Shown one piece after another: positions 8,528-15,773 of a stretch of DNA of 42,137 nt. Made by a program: the position numbers and the translations under genes. The stretch lies in the IMG/VR virus record IMGVR_UViG_3300045885_000494, positions 1 to 42,137 of that record; one strand, 5' to 3'. The notes below the pieces were generated by a model. That model made no database searches, was not told the origin of the DNA, and was given only the letters and a program-made list of their open reading frames with translations. Numbering within the stretch: the first letter of the stretch is position 1; the number at the start of each line of letters is the position of its first letter. The DNA is from a virus.

Positions 8528-8884
8528 ATGGTCCGCTTTCTCACGCTGCTGTGTTGTGCCGTCTCTCTCGTGTGCTCCACGCCGGCTGTTGCCCCAGCCA
8601 AGGAGCCCACACTCCAAGCGCTCATCAAAGAATCCTGCACCCTCGCTGGCAACGTCGCAGTCCAGGCCGTTGATGCGCGTGCACATGGGGTCCATTCCTC
8701 GGCGCTGATTTCCCAGCTCAATACCCTTGAGTCGCAACATGCCATCAAAATGCCAGGCATGCTGGCTCTGCACACAGAAATTGTGCTGTACGTCTATAGC
8801 AAACCAACGCTCACACCACAGGCTGCACGCACCTTTGTCGAGGGCTTCTGCACCCGTGTCTTTACACAAGAGGCAGGCTCATGA
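8528..8884 (+). CDS. Small exported protein (moron-like), unknown function
   Basis: This 118-residue protein begins with a clear signal peptide: MVRF, then a hydrophobic stretch LTLLCCAVSLVC and an APAKE-type cleavage region near residue 25. The mature part has two cysteines, near residues 37 and 108, that could form a disulfide outside the cytoplasm. No family is recognised. A near-perfect AAGGAGGTGT ribosome site precedes ATG 8528. Orientation against the surrounding tail genes, its own promoter and leader, and overlap with a small membrane protein gene (ATGA at 8881) are the hallmarks of a moron, often expressed from prophages to alter the host envelope. That role is inferred. Confidence 0.7.
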   Translation: MVRFLTLLCCAVSLVCSTPAVAPAKEPTLQALIKESCTLAGNVAVQAVDARAHGVHSSALISQLNTLESQHAIKMPGMLALHTEIVLYVYSKPTLTPQAARTFVEGFCTRVFTQEAGS

Positions 8885-9126
8885 GCTTAATGAATATCGA
8901 GACCTATGACGCCCTCAAGGCTGCTGGTGCTCCTGAACTGGAAGCCCGCCAGGCTGCGATAGAAATGGCGACGATGGGTGGCCTGCTCACCATCATGGCT
9001 GAACGCCTAAATGGCCTGGAGAGCAAAATGACCTGGATCATGGGCATCGGTTTTACCGTCATGCTCGCTGGATTCTCCGCCGTGTTCGCTCTCCTGTGGC
9101 AAATCTTTCTGCGTTTGCCGCGCTAG
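8881..9126 (+). CDS. Small membrane protein, DUF1640/CCDC90-like layout
   Basis: The 81-residue protein has an N-terminal helix (IETYDALKAAGAPELEARQA), a middle heptad-like stretch ending in LNGLESKM, and one C-terminal transmembrane helix (TWIMGIGFTVMLAGFSAVF). This order resembles the small DUF1640-type coiled-coil membrane proteins found on mobile elements; the match is by pattern only. It overlaps the upstream signal-peptide gene by ATGA, so both are probably made together and may act together at the inner membrane. Its stop lies four bases from the convergent stop of the tail-chaperone extension at 9131. A holin-like role cannot be excluded, but there is only one membrane span and no lysin beside it. 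Confidence 0.65.
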   Translation: MSLMNIETYDALKAAGAPELEARQAAIEMATMGGLLTIMAERLNGLESKMTWIMGIGFTVMLAGFSAVFALLWQIFLRLPR

Positions 9127-9130
9127 GGCC

Positions 9131-9316
9131 CTACCGCCGCAGTTGCGCCCGGAGCTGCGCCTCGGTCTGCGCTTGCTCCTGGGCCTCGGCTTCCAGGCTA
9201 AACCACGCCGACCAGAGCGCCAGTTCCATCTCGGGCAACGCATCAATCTCCGCTAAGGACTTATGGAGCTTGGCTCCGAGGTATAAGCGAAATTGGAGGT
9301 AGGGTCCGCCTGGATC
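9131..9316 (-). CDS. Tail assembly chaperone, frameshifted extension (GT-like)
   Basis: An open frame of 61 codons, -1 relative to the upstream chaperone, runs from just after a TGA (9317-9319) to a TAG at 9131-9133. It has no usable start before TTG/ATG deep in the frame. Its peptide, with LGAKLHKSLAEIDALPEM and LALWSAWFSLEAEAQ, looks like the short second chaperone (lambda T equivalent) encoded just before tape measure genes. The two frames overlap at 9253-9316, which is where a -1 slip would have to occur. No textbook X-XXY-YYZ slippery heptamer is obvious there, so an atypical site is possible. The fusion would be about 190 residues. Confidence 0.6.
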   Translation of the reverse strand, partial: DPGGPYLQFRLYLGAKLHKSLAEIDALPEMELALWSAWFSLEAEAQEQAQTEAQLRAQLRR

Positions 9317-9693
9317 TCACGCTTCACCTCGTCCAGCGTCGGCGTGTCATTGGGGCGAGCCCCCATAATGATGAGCACCAGCCGCGCCAGCACTTCATAC
9401 GGCATCACCTGCAAGAGCTGCCGCGCTTCGCCCCACTGAAACAGGGGCCGTCCCTGATCATCCATGGCTTTGAGAATCAGCGTGTAGACCAGGCGTTCCG
9501 CGCCGTCTTTGGGCTCGCGAGCATCGATCTTCTGTTCATCGAGTCCCGTTTTCGGCCAGTAAAAGATTTCCAGCGGGTTGCCCGCATCGTCGGGAAATTC
9601 CGGCACCACGAGGCGCTGCGGCGCGGTGGGATAGGCGCGGCGGATGCGCTCCATGGCGCGCAGCCCACCAGGGGCATGGACACCGTTTTCCAT
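9253..9693 (-). CDS. Tail assembly chaperone (G-like)
   Basis: The 146-residue protein lies between the tail tube and tape measure genes, where siphoviruses encode the chaperone that binds the tape measure protein during tail assembly. Visible segments are a short N-terminus, AYPTAPQRLVVPEFPDD with NPLEIFYWPKTG, and helical ARQLLQVMPYEVLARLVLII. No catalytic motif is expected or seen. TAAGGAGG precedes ATG 9693. It reads into a -1 overlapping frame (9131-9316) that probably supplies a frameshifted extension. The assignment rests on position, size and the overlapping second frame. Confidence 0.75.
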   Translation of the reverse strand: MENGVHAPGGLRAMERIRRAYPTAPQRLVVPEFPDDAGNPLEIFYWPKTGLDEQKIDAREPKDGAERLVYTLILKAMDDQGRPLFQWGEARQLLQVMPYEVLARLVLIIMGARPNDTPTLDEVKREIQADPTSNFAYTSEPSSISP

Positions 9694-9702
9694 AGTGCCT
9701 CC

Positions 9703-10143
9703 TTAGGGCGTGACCCCTGGAGCGGGCGTCATCGTTAATTCGCCAGTGCCCTGAAACGTAAACGCGGCCTCGATAATGTTGGTCAGTTCGGCGGTGAGGG
9801 TGACACCGGTCACGATCACATCCCCGCTCAGATACTTATCGCCCAACGTCTCCCCCTGATTTTCCCAATGGAATTCCACGCCCGTGATCACGCCCGACGG
9901 CGTGGGTCCCACCAGGCACTCCCACAGGCTACTCTGTCCCACGTCGGCATTGTCGAACCTGGCCCGCATGGTGCCATTCCAGCCCGGCATGCCCGGGCGG
10001 TAACTGCGCCAGACATTGCCCATCACACTGGTCTCGAGACTGCCAAAGTCCTCGACAATGGTCCACCCAAACACCTGCCCAATGAGCACGTCAGGTGTCC
10101 CGCCAATACTCACCGAACCGTCCTGGCCACGGAATGTGGGCAT
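9703..10143 (-). CDS. Major tail tube protein
   Basis: The 146-residue product has the beta-sandwich-like sequence of siphovirus tail tube proteins: GQDGSVSIGGTPDVLIGQVF at the start, then alternating strands through the NGTMRARFDNADVG region, and a C-terminal TGVTLTAELTNIIEAAFTFQGTGEL strand region that is typical for tube subunits that add a final beta strand. It sits between the tail terminator and the tail chaperone genes. GAGGAGA lies upstream of ATG 10143. Many copies per virion are expected. Identification is by sequence pattern and gene order. Confidence 0.8.
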   Translation of the reverse strand: MPTFRGQDGSVSIGGTPDVLIGQVFGWTIVEDFGSLETSVMGNVWRSYRPGMPGWNGTMRARFDNADVGQSSLWECLVGPTPSGVITGVEFHWENQGETLGDKYLSGDVIVTGVTLTAELTNIIEAAFTFQGTGELTMTPAPGVTP

Positions 10144-10146
10144 ATG

Positions 10147-10548
10147 CTACGTCTCCTCGACTACATAGAATGGGATGGTGACGGCCACGCCGTACCACGG
10201 CGGCTCCTCTGGCAGCGTTACCGGCCCGCTCGCCGCATCGCAGCGCACGCCGCCAAACACCGCCCGCGTAAAGAGTGTCCGCACTTGATCCGCCAGCGTC
10301 AGCGCCACGCCAGCTCCCTGACTCTGCGGGCTATAGATGCTCACCTGATAGAGCCCGGGCACCAGGTTCAAGCGCTCCGGGTACATGGTGTGCAAGGCCC
10401 CGGCTGCCCACAACACCCATGGTCTGAGCCACAGCAGCCCCGCTGGCGCCACAAACTCGACGTTGGGCCAGGCAATCGGCGTGGTCGGGAAGGCCGCCGC
10501 TAAGCGCATCTCCAGTGCCGCGGTGGCCTGCTGCGTGGTGGTCGGCAC
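10147..10548 (-). CDS. Tail terminator / neck protein (DUF4128-like)
   Basis: This 133-residue protein has the outline of a phage tail terminator: an N-terminal helix (TQQATAALEMRLAAAFP), PIAWPNVEF, then YQVSIYSP and a final strand WYGVAVTIPFYVVEE. Proteins of this layout (DUF4128 and lambda U-like) cap the tail tube and join it to the head. GTG 10548 overlaps the upstream stop as TAGTG. Its position between an HK97 gp10-like gene and the tail tube gene is as expected. The family name is a pattern match and should be read as probable. Confidence 0.65.
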   Translation of the reverse strand: MPTTTQQATAALEMRLAAAFPTTPIAWPNVEFVAPAGLLWLRPWVLWAAGALHTMYPERLNLVPGLYQVSIYSPQSQGAGVALTLADQVRTLFTRAVFGGVRCDAASGPVTLPEEPPWYGVAVTIPFYVVEET

Positions 10549-10934
10549 TAGGACACCTGCGCCACGAGGGCATCAATAATGCCTGGAATTTCCGCAGCCG
10601 TGAGACGAACCATACCAGCTGGGGCCTGCTTTGACCATCCATACTCGAGTCGTCTCGCATACGGCAGGCTGTTGCTGTGATAGTACGTTTGTCCTACAGT
10701 AATCGCCGGGATGCGTGGCTCTGCCACCGCCACCTGGCCTTTCACAACATCCGGCGCCACGGTCGTGTCCGGTTGCCCTACTCCAATCGTCCAGCTTGCC
10801 CGGAACCTCCCGGTATCCACCGGGCTTTTCATCTTCAACCGCGCGTCCGTCTCCGCCAGCAGCAGCACCAGCACCTGGACGCTTTTCTGCGTCAGATGCA
10901 GGAGGACCTGCTGGATGTCGCTCTGCACGCTCAT
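10548..10934 (-). CDS. HK97 gp10-like head-tail joining protein
   Basis: The 128-residue protein has the gp10-type signature of tail-completion proteins: a helical N-terminus and ARLKMKSPVDTGRFRASWTIG near residue 35, in which the SPVDTGRFRASW motif is characteristic, then ARRLEYGWSKQAPAGMVRLT near the C-terminus. Such proteins act at the head-tail interface. The start is ATG 10934, overlapping the previous stop as ATGA; the longer open frame upstream is translation of the neighbouring gene in another frame. Position between connector genes and tail terminator supports the call. Confidence 0.82.
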   Translation of the reverse strand: MSVQSDIQQVLLHLTQKSVQVLVLLLAETDARLKMKSPVDTGRFRASWTIGVGQPDTTVAPDVVKGQVAVAEPRIPAITVGQTYYHSNSLPYARRLEYGWSKQAPAGMVRLTAAEIPGIIDALVAQVS

Positions 10935-11140
10935 GCCGGCCTCCGACGATGCTGAAACACCAGCACCAACTGTGTCTCGTACCGTGGCGCCGCCATGCCC
11001 CCTGGCCCCTCGACCGCCGCAGACCGGGTCGCCATGGTCACCAGCGCAAACCCTTCCTGCTCCTGCGCCTCGCACACCGCCGTCAGCGCCACCTCCCAGC
11101 CATCGTCGTCACAGGGTACGGTCATCACGTGGTAACTCAC
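10931..11140 (-). CDS. Small head-tail region protein, unknown
   Basis: The 69-residue protein starts at a GTG that overlaps the preceding stop as GTGA and is preceded by GGGAG; an internal ATG at 11125 is the alternative. It contains WEVALTAVCEAQEQEGFALV and ends RYETQLVLVFQHRRRPA, a short alpha/beta pattern without recognised family. It is embedded in a chain of overlapping connector genes, so it is probably a neck or tail-completion component. No specific function is claimed. Confidence 0.6.
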   Translation of the reverse strand: MSYHVMTVPCDDDGWEVALTAVCEAQEQEGFALVTMATRSAAVEGPGGMAAPRYETQLVLVFQHRRRPA

Positions 11141-11520
11141 GGGAGTTGCTCTCCCTCGGCACGTCCCTGCCAGATCCACACCAGCCCAGCCGCATCCTGC
11201 TCCTGACGCACCAGCAGCCACCAGGTCGCGCTATCGAGTTCCACCCTATCCCGCAACCCTGGCGTCACTGGAAGCGTCTCCTGGCGGATACAAAGGCGCC
11301 TATCCGTACTCAGCACACGCACCCCGTCAATCTCGTCCGCACGGTACTGACTCACGAGCACCTCCACCGGGTAGACTTCAGCCGCTGGCGAGGTCACCGT
11401 GCCCGTCGCCGGGTCATAGGTGGGAAGCCCGCGGTGATGCAGCAGTCCTGGATGCAGCGTGCCATCGAGCCGCTGAAACGCCACCTTGCTCATGTACTGA
11501 AGCGTCTGCGCAAGGCTCAA
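11137..11520 (-). CDS. Head-tail adaptor-like protein
   Basis: The 127-residue protein probably starts at TTG 11520, which overlaps the upstream stop as TTGA and has GAGG seven bases before it; the next ATG at 11493 lacks a ribosome site. Sequence features include GLPTYDPATGTVTSPAAEVYPVEVLVSQYRADEID split over two regions and a C-terminal DRVELDSATWWLLVRQEQD. The beta-rich pattern with a central charged strand fits stopper or adaptor proteins between connector and tail terminator. No family is named with confidence. Confidence 0.65.
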   Translation of the reverse strand: MSLAQTLQYMSKVAFQRLDGTLHPGLLHHRGLPTYDPATGTVTSPAAEVYPVEVLVSQYRADEIDGVRVLSTDRRLCIRQETLPVTPGLRDRVELDSATWWLLVRQEQDAAGLVWIWQGRAEGEQLP

Positions 11521-11969
11521 GGAGGTTCCTCGCCTTCTAGCGTCCAGGTCGGTGCCACACGGGTATCGCTGAGGCGTCTCGTAAAGGCAGGAGGCACCCG
11601 ACTGGCATCCTGCTCAGCCTGCCGCTTCTGGGCCACGTCGATCCCCCCGGCAAAGGCGCCCACCCCGCCTCCCATCGCACCCTCGTTGGCCTGGTCTTCT
11701 AAGTCCTTGGCCAGCGTGAAATAGCTCTTGGAGCGGTCCGACAGACTGATGCGGACTTCGCGGGCAATGTCGAGATCACACTGCCGGGCAAACTGGCGGG
11801 CAATCTGTCTGGCCACCTGCGCCGCTGCCCGGTACACGTTGGGCTGCTGCGTCAGCACCCAGGCGATTTCTTCGTTCTGCGCCAGCGGTTCCGCCTCGTC
11901 CACATCCCCCACGAGCCAATGCACCTGGTCGGTCGGTGTGCTGAGCGTGACATCATAGGTCCAGGTCAC
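11517..11969 (-). CDS. Head-tail connector protein (gp6-like)
   Basis: The 150-residue protein opens with TWTYDVTLSTPTDQVHWLVGD and DEEAEPLAQNEEIAWVL-type sequence, followed by helices AAAQVARQIARQFARQ and SYFTLAKDLEDQA. This is the usual pattern of connector proteins in which an N-terminal four-helix bundle docks under the portal. The C-terminal half is glycine-rich and likely flexible. GTG 11969 overlaps the previous stop as GTGA. Placement right after a capsid-proximal gene and before adaptor genes supports the assignment. Confidence 0.72.
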   Translation of the reverse strand: MTWTYDVTLSTPTDQVHWLVGDVDEAEPLAQNEEIAWVLTQQPNVYRAAAQVARQIARQFARQCDLDIAREVRISLSDRSKSYFTLAKDLEDQANEGAMGGGVGAFAGGIDVAQKRQAEQDASRVPPAFTRRLSDTRVAPTWTLEGEEPP

Positions 11970-12424
11970 CGGTGATTCCCCTGGCTTTTGTCGAGGTACA
12001 GCGGCGCTTCCTGCTCCAGGCGGCGCTCCTCAGCCTCCCCGGCCGTATCGGCATACATGCCGCCCGCCCCTGCGGCCCGCATCTCCAGACTGCGCTCGCG
12101 GGTCCCATGCCGCAGCCGCCCGTGCCGGTCGCGCATCTGGTCACTGATAAACGACGCGCCACACTCGCCACACTGCGTCAGCGCGCGCAGGTGCACCTGC
12201 ACGCGGTCAAAATACCCCAGGCGCGTTAAGACTTCGTCGTTCACCACCCCCGCCAGTTCGACCACCTGCCCCTGATCCACAAACAGATCATCAAGGTACT
12301 GAAACGGCCGGCGGGCATAGTAGAGATCCGGCTTGCTGGCCATGGGAGCTCCTGGCGGTAGCGGTGGCGGGAGAGAGGCTTTGCGCTTCGCCTCCTCCTG
12401 CAACCGGCGTTCCCGGGTCGGCAT
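11966..12424 (-). CDS. Capsid-proximal protein with a C2H2-type zinc finger
   Basis: The 152-residue product has a charged, proline-rich N-terminus (residues 1-30), a middle domain (PFQYLDDLFVDQGQVVEL), and residues 85-106 with spacing C-x2-C-x12-H-x4-H, matching the C2H2 zinc-finger consensus. The residues around it are basic, so it may bind DNA or protein at the head-tail vertex. It lies between the major capsid gene and the connector gene. Its C-terminus is rich in Glu, Arg and Ala. No known family is recognised; virion association is inferred from position. Confidence 0.65.
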   Translation of the reverse strand: MPTRERRLQEEAKRKASLPPPLPPGAPMASKPDLYYARRPFQYLDDLFVDQGQVVELAGVVNDEVLTRLGYFDRVQVHLRALTQCGECGASFISDQMRDRHGRLRHGTRERSLEMRAAGAGGMYADTAGEAEERRLEQEAPLYLDKSQGNHR

Positions 12425-12426
12425 GA

Positions 12427-13374
12427 CTACGCCACCGGATTATTAATAAACTGCCCGGCACGGGACGACGTCACATGCTGCGCAAAGTAGGTATTGCCCT
12501 CCAAAATATCCACCTCGCGCTCGTCATTGCGTTTGCGCGTGAAGTACTGGATACTGTTGGGCACCCGTTGCCAGGTAAACGTATAGGTCGCCGCCGGGGT
12601 CATCAGGCTCGGAGCCGAGGGGGTGTAGAGGAGCAGGGCGTCATTGCCCCAGACCCGCTGATACACCACGTTCGCTTCCGGGGTCCCTTCTGCAGACGTC
12701 GTATAAATCGCCCGTCCCACTAACACCGTCTCAATATCGAGCAGACTCGCCATCAGATCCGTCGTCACCACGGCCCGCTGCACATACTTAATCGTGTCCA
12801 TAATGTTCGGATGCCATTTCAGCACCGACATGACCTGCTTCCCCAGTACAAAGCGATTCGGCATCCGGGCAATGCGCCCTTCCACGGCGTCCTGATACGT
12901 CGTAATATCCACCAGCGGCGTCGAGGTGCCATAGGTCGACCACAGCACGCTCGGGGTCACATCGGCCCCCCACACGCCGGTGGTAAAGTAGCGGGTCGCC
13001 CAGTTCACCTCGCGTTTCATCATGAGCCGATCCGTCACAAAGGCGGTGCCATCCCGGTCCAGGTCATAGGGCGCGTCGGTGTTGTCCCGCACTTCATCAG
13101 GGATCTCGAAGCCAAACGAGTAGCGCGGGCAGTAGTAGGTCATCGTATTATCGACCGTAAAGCCGCCACGCTCCGACAGCGTCCCAGGCGCCCGGATCTG
13201 CGCCTGGTTCCTGAACCAGTGCGACTGATCATAGCGTGGGATAATGTCCGACTGGCGGCGTACCGGCACAATCGGCGCGATGGAGTCGGCAATGTAGAGG
13301 TCGTTTTTATAGCCAATCGACATGTTCGTCAGCAGCATGTCGACGTGCACGTCGCGGCTTGTCACCTCAGCCAT
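12427..13374 (-). CDS. Major capsid protein (HK97-fold expected)
   Basis: The 315-residue protein sits after the scaffold and decoration genes. It begins with SRDVHVDMLLTNMSIGYKND, a region common to a group of phage capsid proteins annotated from metagenomes. It continues with a long helix-forming segment DRDGTAFVTDRLMMKREVNWA, the spine-helix candidate, and beta-rich peripheral sequence with PSAPSLMTPAATYTFTW. The order protease, scaffold, decoration, this gene, connectors strongly supports the call. Its N-terminus is not obviously removed by a protease, since the scaffold is a separate gene. AGGAGA precedes ATG 13374. Confidence 0.85.
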   Translation of the reverse strand: MAEVTSRDVHVDMLLTNMSIGYKNDLYIADSIAPIVPVRRQSDIIPRYDQSHWFRNQAQIRAPGTLSERGGFTVDNTMTYYCPRYSFGFEIPDEVRDNTDAPYDLDRDGTAFVTDRLMMKREVNWATRYFTTGVWGADVTPSVLWSTYGTSTPLVDITTYQDAVEGRIARMPNRFVLGKQVMSVLKWHPNIMDTIKYVQRAVVTTDLMASLLDIETVLVGRAIYTTSAEGTPEANVVYQRVWGNDALLLYTPSAPSLMTPAATYTFTWQRVPNSIQYFTRKRNDEREVDILEGNTYFAQHVTSSRAGQFINNPVA

Positions 13375-13385
13375 GCATATGTCTC

Positions 13386-13754
13386 CTAGAAATAATCCAG
13401 CGTAATGGAGATGATACCGCCGGCAATCGTGCAGGCTTCTTGCGCCACCCCAACAATGTTGGTCTCACCAGCCGTCGCCTTAATAAACACCCCGCTGGCG
13501 TTTGGTCGGACCAGATCCCCCACCGCAATGGCCGTGCCGGAACCATCCGCATAGACCGGCGAGCGTCCAATGTGCATGACACAGGCTGCTTCTCCCTGCT
13601 TGGGCTTATTTTGCAGCACCCCCAGGCATACCCCCGCGGCGCCTTGCAGGCCCACCGTCCCAGCACCGGTCAGCATGACGCCTTTCCACTGATGCGTGGA
13701 GAGGTCGGCACCAGCCGTAAAACTCTCTTCAAACACCGGCATTTTCGTTGCCAT
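13386..13754 (-). CDS. Capsid decoration / head stabilisation protein (DUF2190-like)
   Basis: The 122-residue, beta-rich protein shows the profile of DUF2190/lambda D-type decoration proteins: MPVFEESFTAGADLS at the start, WKGVMLTGAGTVGLQGAAG, and a closing VGVAQEACTIAGGIISITL. It lies immediately upstream of the major capsid gene, preceded by AGGAGG at a good distance from ATG 13754. Such proteins bind the outer surface of the expanded shell. Family assignment is by pattern and position. Confidence 0.77.
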   Translation of the reverse strand: MATKMPVFEESFTAGADLSTHQWKGVMLTGAGTVGLQGAAGVCLGVLQNKPKQGEAACVMHIGRSPVYADGSGTAIAVGDLVRPNASGVFIKATAGETNIVGVAQEACTIAGGIISITLDYF

Positions 13755-13762
13755 CGGTCCTC

Positions 13763-14752
13763 CTAGCTACGGTCACGACTTTCTTTGCGGTGCCGCTCGT
13801 AGAGATCGGGACGTTCGTGCAAGACCTGCTCCCAGGCCGCCGTATACGTCGCCGCATCCCCCTTACTCACGGCCGCCTTCGCCAGCGTGTCAATCTCGGC
13901 CCACGCGGTAATGCCACCGGTCCGACTCTCCCCACTTTTGCCCACCGGCGAGAGCGCACCCGCACGCGCTAACTGCCCCTCAGCAGCCGCCAGCAGTTCT
14001 AACGCTCGATCACGCACGGACGGCTCCATCTGGTCAATGGCTTTGAGGACGCGCCAGTCTTCCTCGGGCTTGATCGGCAAGGCCTCATACCGCGCCGCCT
14101 TACTGATATACTCGCGCTCTTCCCGGGCCTCCTGCTCGCGCTTGGCCAGGGTCTCAGCGGCTTCCGCCCGGGCTTCGGCCACTTCCAGGCGCTTGGCGAT
14201 GTCGTCCTGCTTGGCCAGTTTCTCTTCCAGTTCCTTGATGCGGGTCTCAGCCGCTTCCGCCCGCTTGTCCACGTCGGCCATGTCTGGCTCCTTCTCGGCG
14301 GGCTCCGCTTCCCGCACAATTTGCTGTAATGCCGCGATGGCGTCTTTAATCCGGGTGAGGCGATTGCTGGCAATCACCCGCCCGGCTTTCTCTAACTCCG
14401 CCACCGCGTCTCTGGCCGCCTTCGCCACGGTGAGCTGTGGGATAAGCTTTTTGGCGGCCGCGCTAAATTCCTCGACCGTCTGCGCCAGCAGGTCTGCCAT
14501 CTCCGCTTCAGACGCCGTGCCGGTAATTTCCCGGACAGAACACTCGAGGGCGGCCACCAGCTCATACCAGGCATCCCGCGCTTCGCGTTCCTGGAGAATC
14601 TGGCCCACGGTACGCGGCGTATAGTCGTGGCCCATGTCCTCTTTGGTCACAGGCTCGTCACGTTTGTAGAGGGCAATCTTTGCATATTGATTCGCACCGC
14701 GATCCACCAGATCCACTCTATTGATCTTGAGCTTTCTGAGGCGTGTGGCCAC
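13763..14752 (-). CDS. Capsid scaffold protein
   Basis: The 329-residue protein is mostly charged, alanine- and glutamate-rich coiled coil between residues 75 and 240 (for example RAEAAETRIKELEEKLAKQ), as expected of a phage scaffold. The N-terminus contains INRVDLVDRGANQYAKIAL, a VDRGAN motif that in XkdF-type proteins marks the end of the protease region, so the gene may have arisen by splitting a protease-scaffold fusion. Start is GTG 14752 with GGAGG seven bases upstream. It lies between the XkdF-like protease and the decoration gene. Confidence 0.78.
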   Translation of the reverse strand: MATRLRKLKINRVDLVDRGANQYAKIALYKRDEPVTKEDMGHDYTPRTVGQILQEREARDAWYELVAALECSVREITGTASEAEMADLLAQTVEEFSAAAKKLIPQLTVAKAARDAVAELEKAGRVIASNRLTRIKDAIAALQQIVREAEPAEKEPDMADVDKRAEAAETRIKELEEKLAKQDDIAKRLEVAEARAEAAETLAKREQEAREEREYISKAARYEALPIKPEEDWRVLKAIDQMEPSVRDRALELLAAAEGQLARAGALSPVGKSGESRTGGITAWAEIDTLAKAAVSKGDAATYTAAWEQVLHERPDLYERHRKESRDRS

Positions 14753-14754
14753 CC

Positions 14755-15336
14755 CTACACCTCCTCACGGATAGCCGAGCCCTGGATAGAGAACATGCCA
14801 AAATCCCCCTCGCGGATACGCTTGAACACGTCCCCGTCCGGCACATGAAAGCCCACCCACAGGCCCTGCGGGAGACTGTCGCCCGGCAACCCCATGGCTT
14901 CCAGCTTTTCCGGGGTCACGACAAAGGACTCAATGAGCTGCCCCACGGCATCGCCTTCGTGCATGACGCCACTCTCCCGGTAGGCGAGGGCGAACTGGTA
15001 GGCGGCTTCTTCTAAATCGTCCACGTCAATGATGTCACCCTGCAGGTCTTCGACCACCTCGCCAGACTTCGTCACCGCGACCGACGCCCAGCCAAAGACG
15101 TACTGCCGCTCGCTATCAAACTTCAGCAGTTTCTCGACCTTGTGCCACTTTCCGTCGCTATCCTTGCTCCATCCGGCTCGGCGCAACCCGGCCCAGGCCG
15201 TTGCAAAAGCCTTGTCCTCGTCATCGGGATATTGCTTGTCGGCGGCGTTAAAGATCGTCCGCCACGTACTTTGACCCGCTGCAGGGAGGGCTGTGCGCAC
15301 AGCCTCAGGCAACTCCGCATTGCTGGCATACGGCAT
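14755..15336 (-). CDS. ChaB-domain / XkdF-like prohead protease fusion
   Basis: The 193-residue protein joins two recognisable parts. Residues 8-58 match the ChaB fold (LPEAVRTALPAAGQSTWR, DEDKAFATAWAGLRRAGW). Residues 70-193 match the XkdF-type putative serine protease of phage heads, with YVFGWASVAVTKSG, DLQGDIIDVDDLEEAAYQFA, a VMHEGDAVGQLIESFVV segment holding the candidate catalytic histidine and serine, and LWVGFHVPD with FGMFSIQGSA. Its job is probably to process scaffold and head proteins during maturation. The following gene keeps the VDRGAN motif usually found at the XkdF C-terminus. ChaB fusions to XkdF occur in some phages; the role of ChaB there is unknown. Confidence 0.82.
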   Translation of the reverse strand: MPYASNAELPEAVRTALPAAGQSTWRTIFNAADKQYPDDEDKAFATAWAGLRRAGWSKDSDGKWHKVEKLLKFDSERQYVFGWASVAVTKSGEVVEDLQGDIIDVDDLEEAAYQFALAYRESGVMHEGDAVGQLIESFVVTPEKLEAMGLPGDSLPQGLWVGFHVPDGDVFKRIREGDFGMFSIQGSAIREEV

Positions 15337-15338
15337 CG

Positions 15339-15635
15339 CTACACCCCAGCAGGCTCAGCAGGTGGGTATTCGGGCTCTGGTTCTGGCTCGGGTTCTGGTT
15401 CGGGTTCTGGTTCAGGGGGTTCCGGCGTCAGGTGCACGTTGGTGAGCAGACGACTGAGATGCTGGCGGCACGCTTCCAGTTCGGTATCGGTAGGACTGTC
15501 GCCTTCGAACGGTGCCAGGGGATTATCGACCAGCCACAGCTCTAACAGGTCATCACCTGTGACCGCGCCAGCGTCGCTCATGACGGCGTGGCAGGGCAGG
15601 CCGGTGGAATCGTCTCCGGTAATGGTGTAGGGCAT
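15339..15635 (-). CDS. Small acidic protein with Glu-Pro repeat tail
   Basis: The 98-residue protein starts at ATG 15635, with GGGAGGCTCCT just upstream; the longer open frame overlaps a terminator and is unlikely. It contains YTITGDDSTGLPCHAVMSDA, DDLLELWLVDNPLAPFEGD and a run of alternating Glu-Pro (about 8 pairs) encoded by 12-bp tandem units GGTTCTGG(C/T)TC(G/A) at about 15377-15415 as read on the plus strand. The Glu-Pro stretch should form a stiff extended rod. It sits between the minor-head polyprotein and the protease. Function is unknown; a head-assembly accessory role is inferred from position. Confidence 0.65.
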   Translation of the reverse strand: MPYTITGDDSTGLPCHAVMSDAGAVTGDDLLELWLVDNPLAPFEGDSPTDTELEACRQHLSRLLTNVHLTPEPPEPEPEPEPEPEPEPEYPPAEPAGV

Positions 15636-15690
15636 AGGAGCCTCCCAGGAAAAAGAGTGGGGAGGCGCTGGTACGGACGCTGGCAGGCAC

Positions 15691-15725
15691 AAAAAAAGCG
15701 TAGCCGGACAGGGTCCGTACTACGC
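15691..15725 (-). terminator. Rho-independent terminator after the minor-head polyprotein gene
   Basis: Read on the minus strand, GCGTAG, TA, CGGAC, CCT, GTCCG, G, CTACGC forms a long stem with a 3-base loop, followed at once by seven T residues. This is a textbook intrinsic terminator. It lies 49 bp after the stop of 15774-19382 and before the head genes at 15635 and below. Either it sets the level of downstream genes by partial read-through or an antitermination system is used. An outer pairing GTACGGAC/GTCCGTAC (15671-15678 with 15713-15720) could form a competing hairpin. Confidence 0.85.
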
Positions 15726-15773
15726 CTGAGCAGAAAGGTACTCTAGGGAACAACCCAAACGCAAGCAGAAAAA

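Noticed and set aside
13887-14624. 245-codon plus-strand frame opposite the scaffold gene
   Set aside because: A Ser/Ala-rich mirror of the scaffold coiled coil; the minus-strand frame has the right ribosome site and context.
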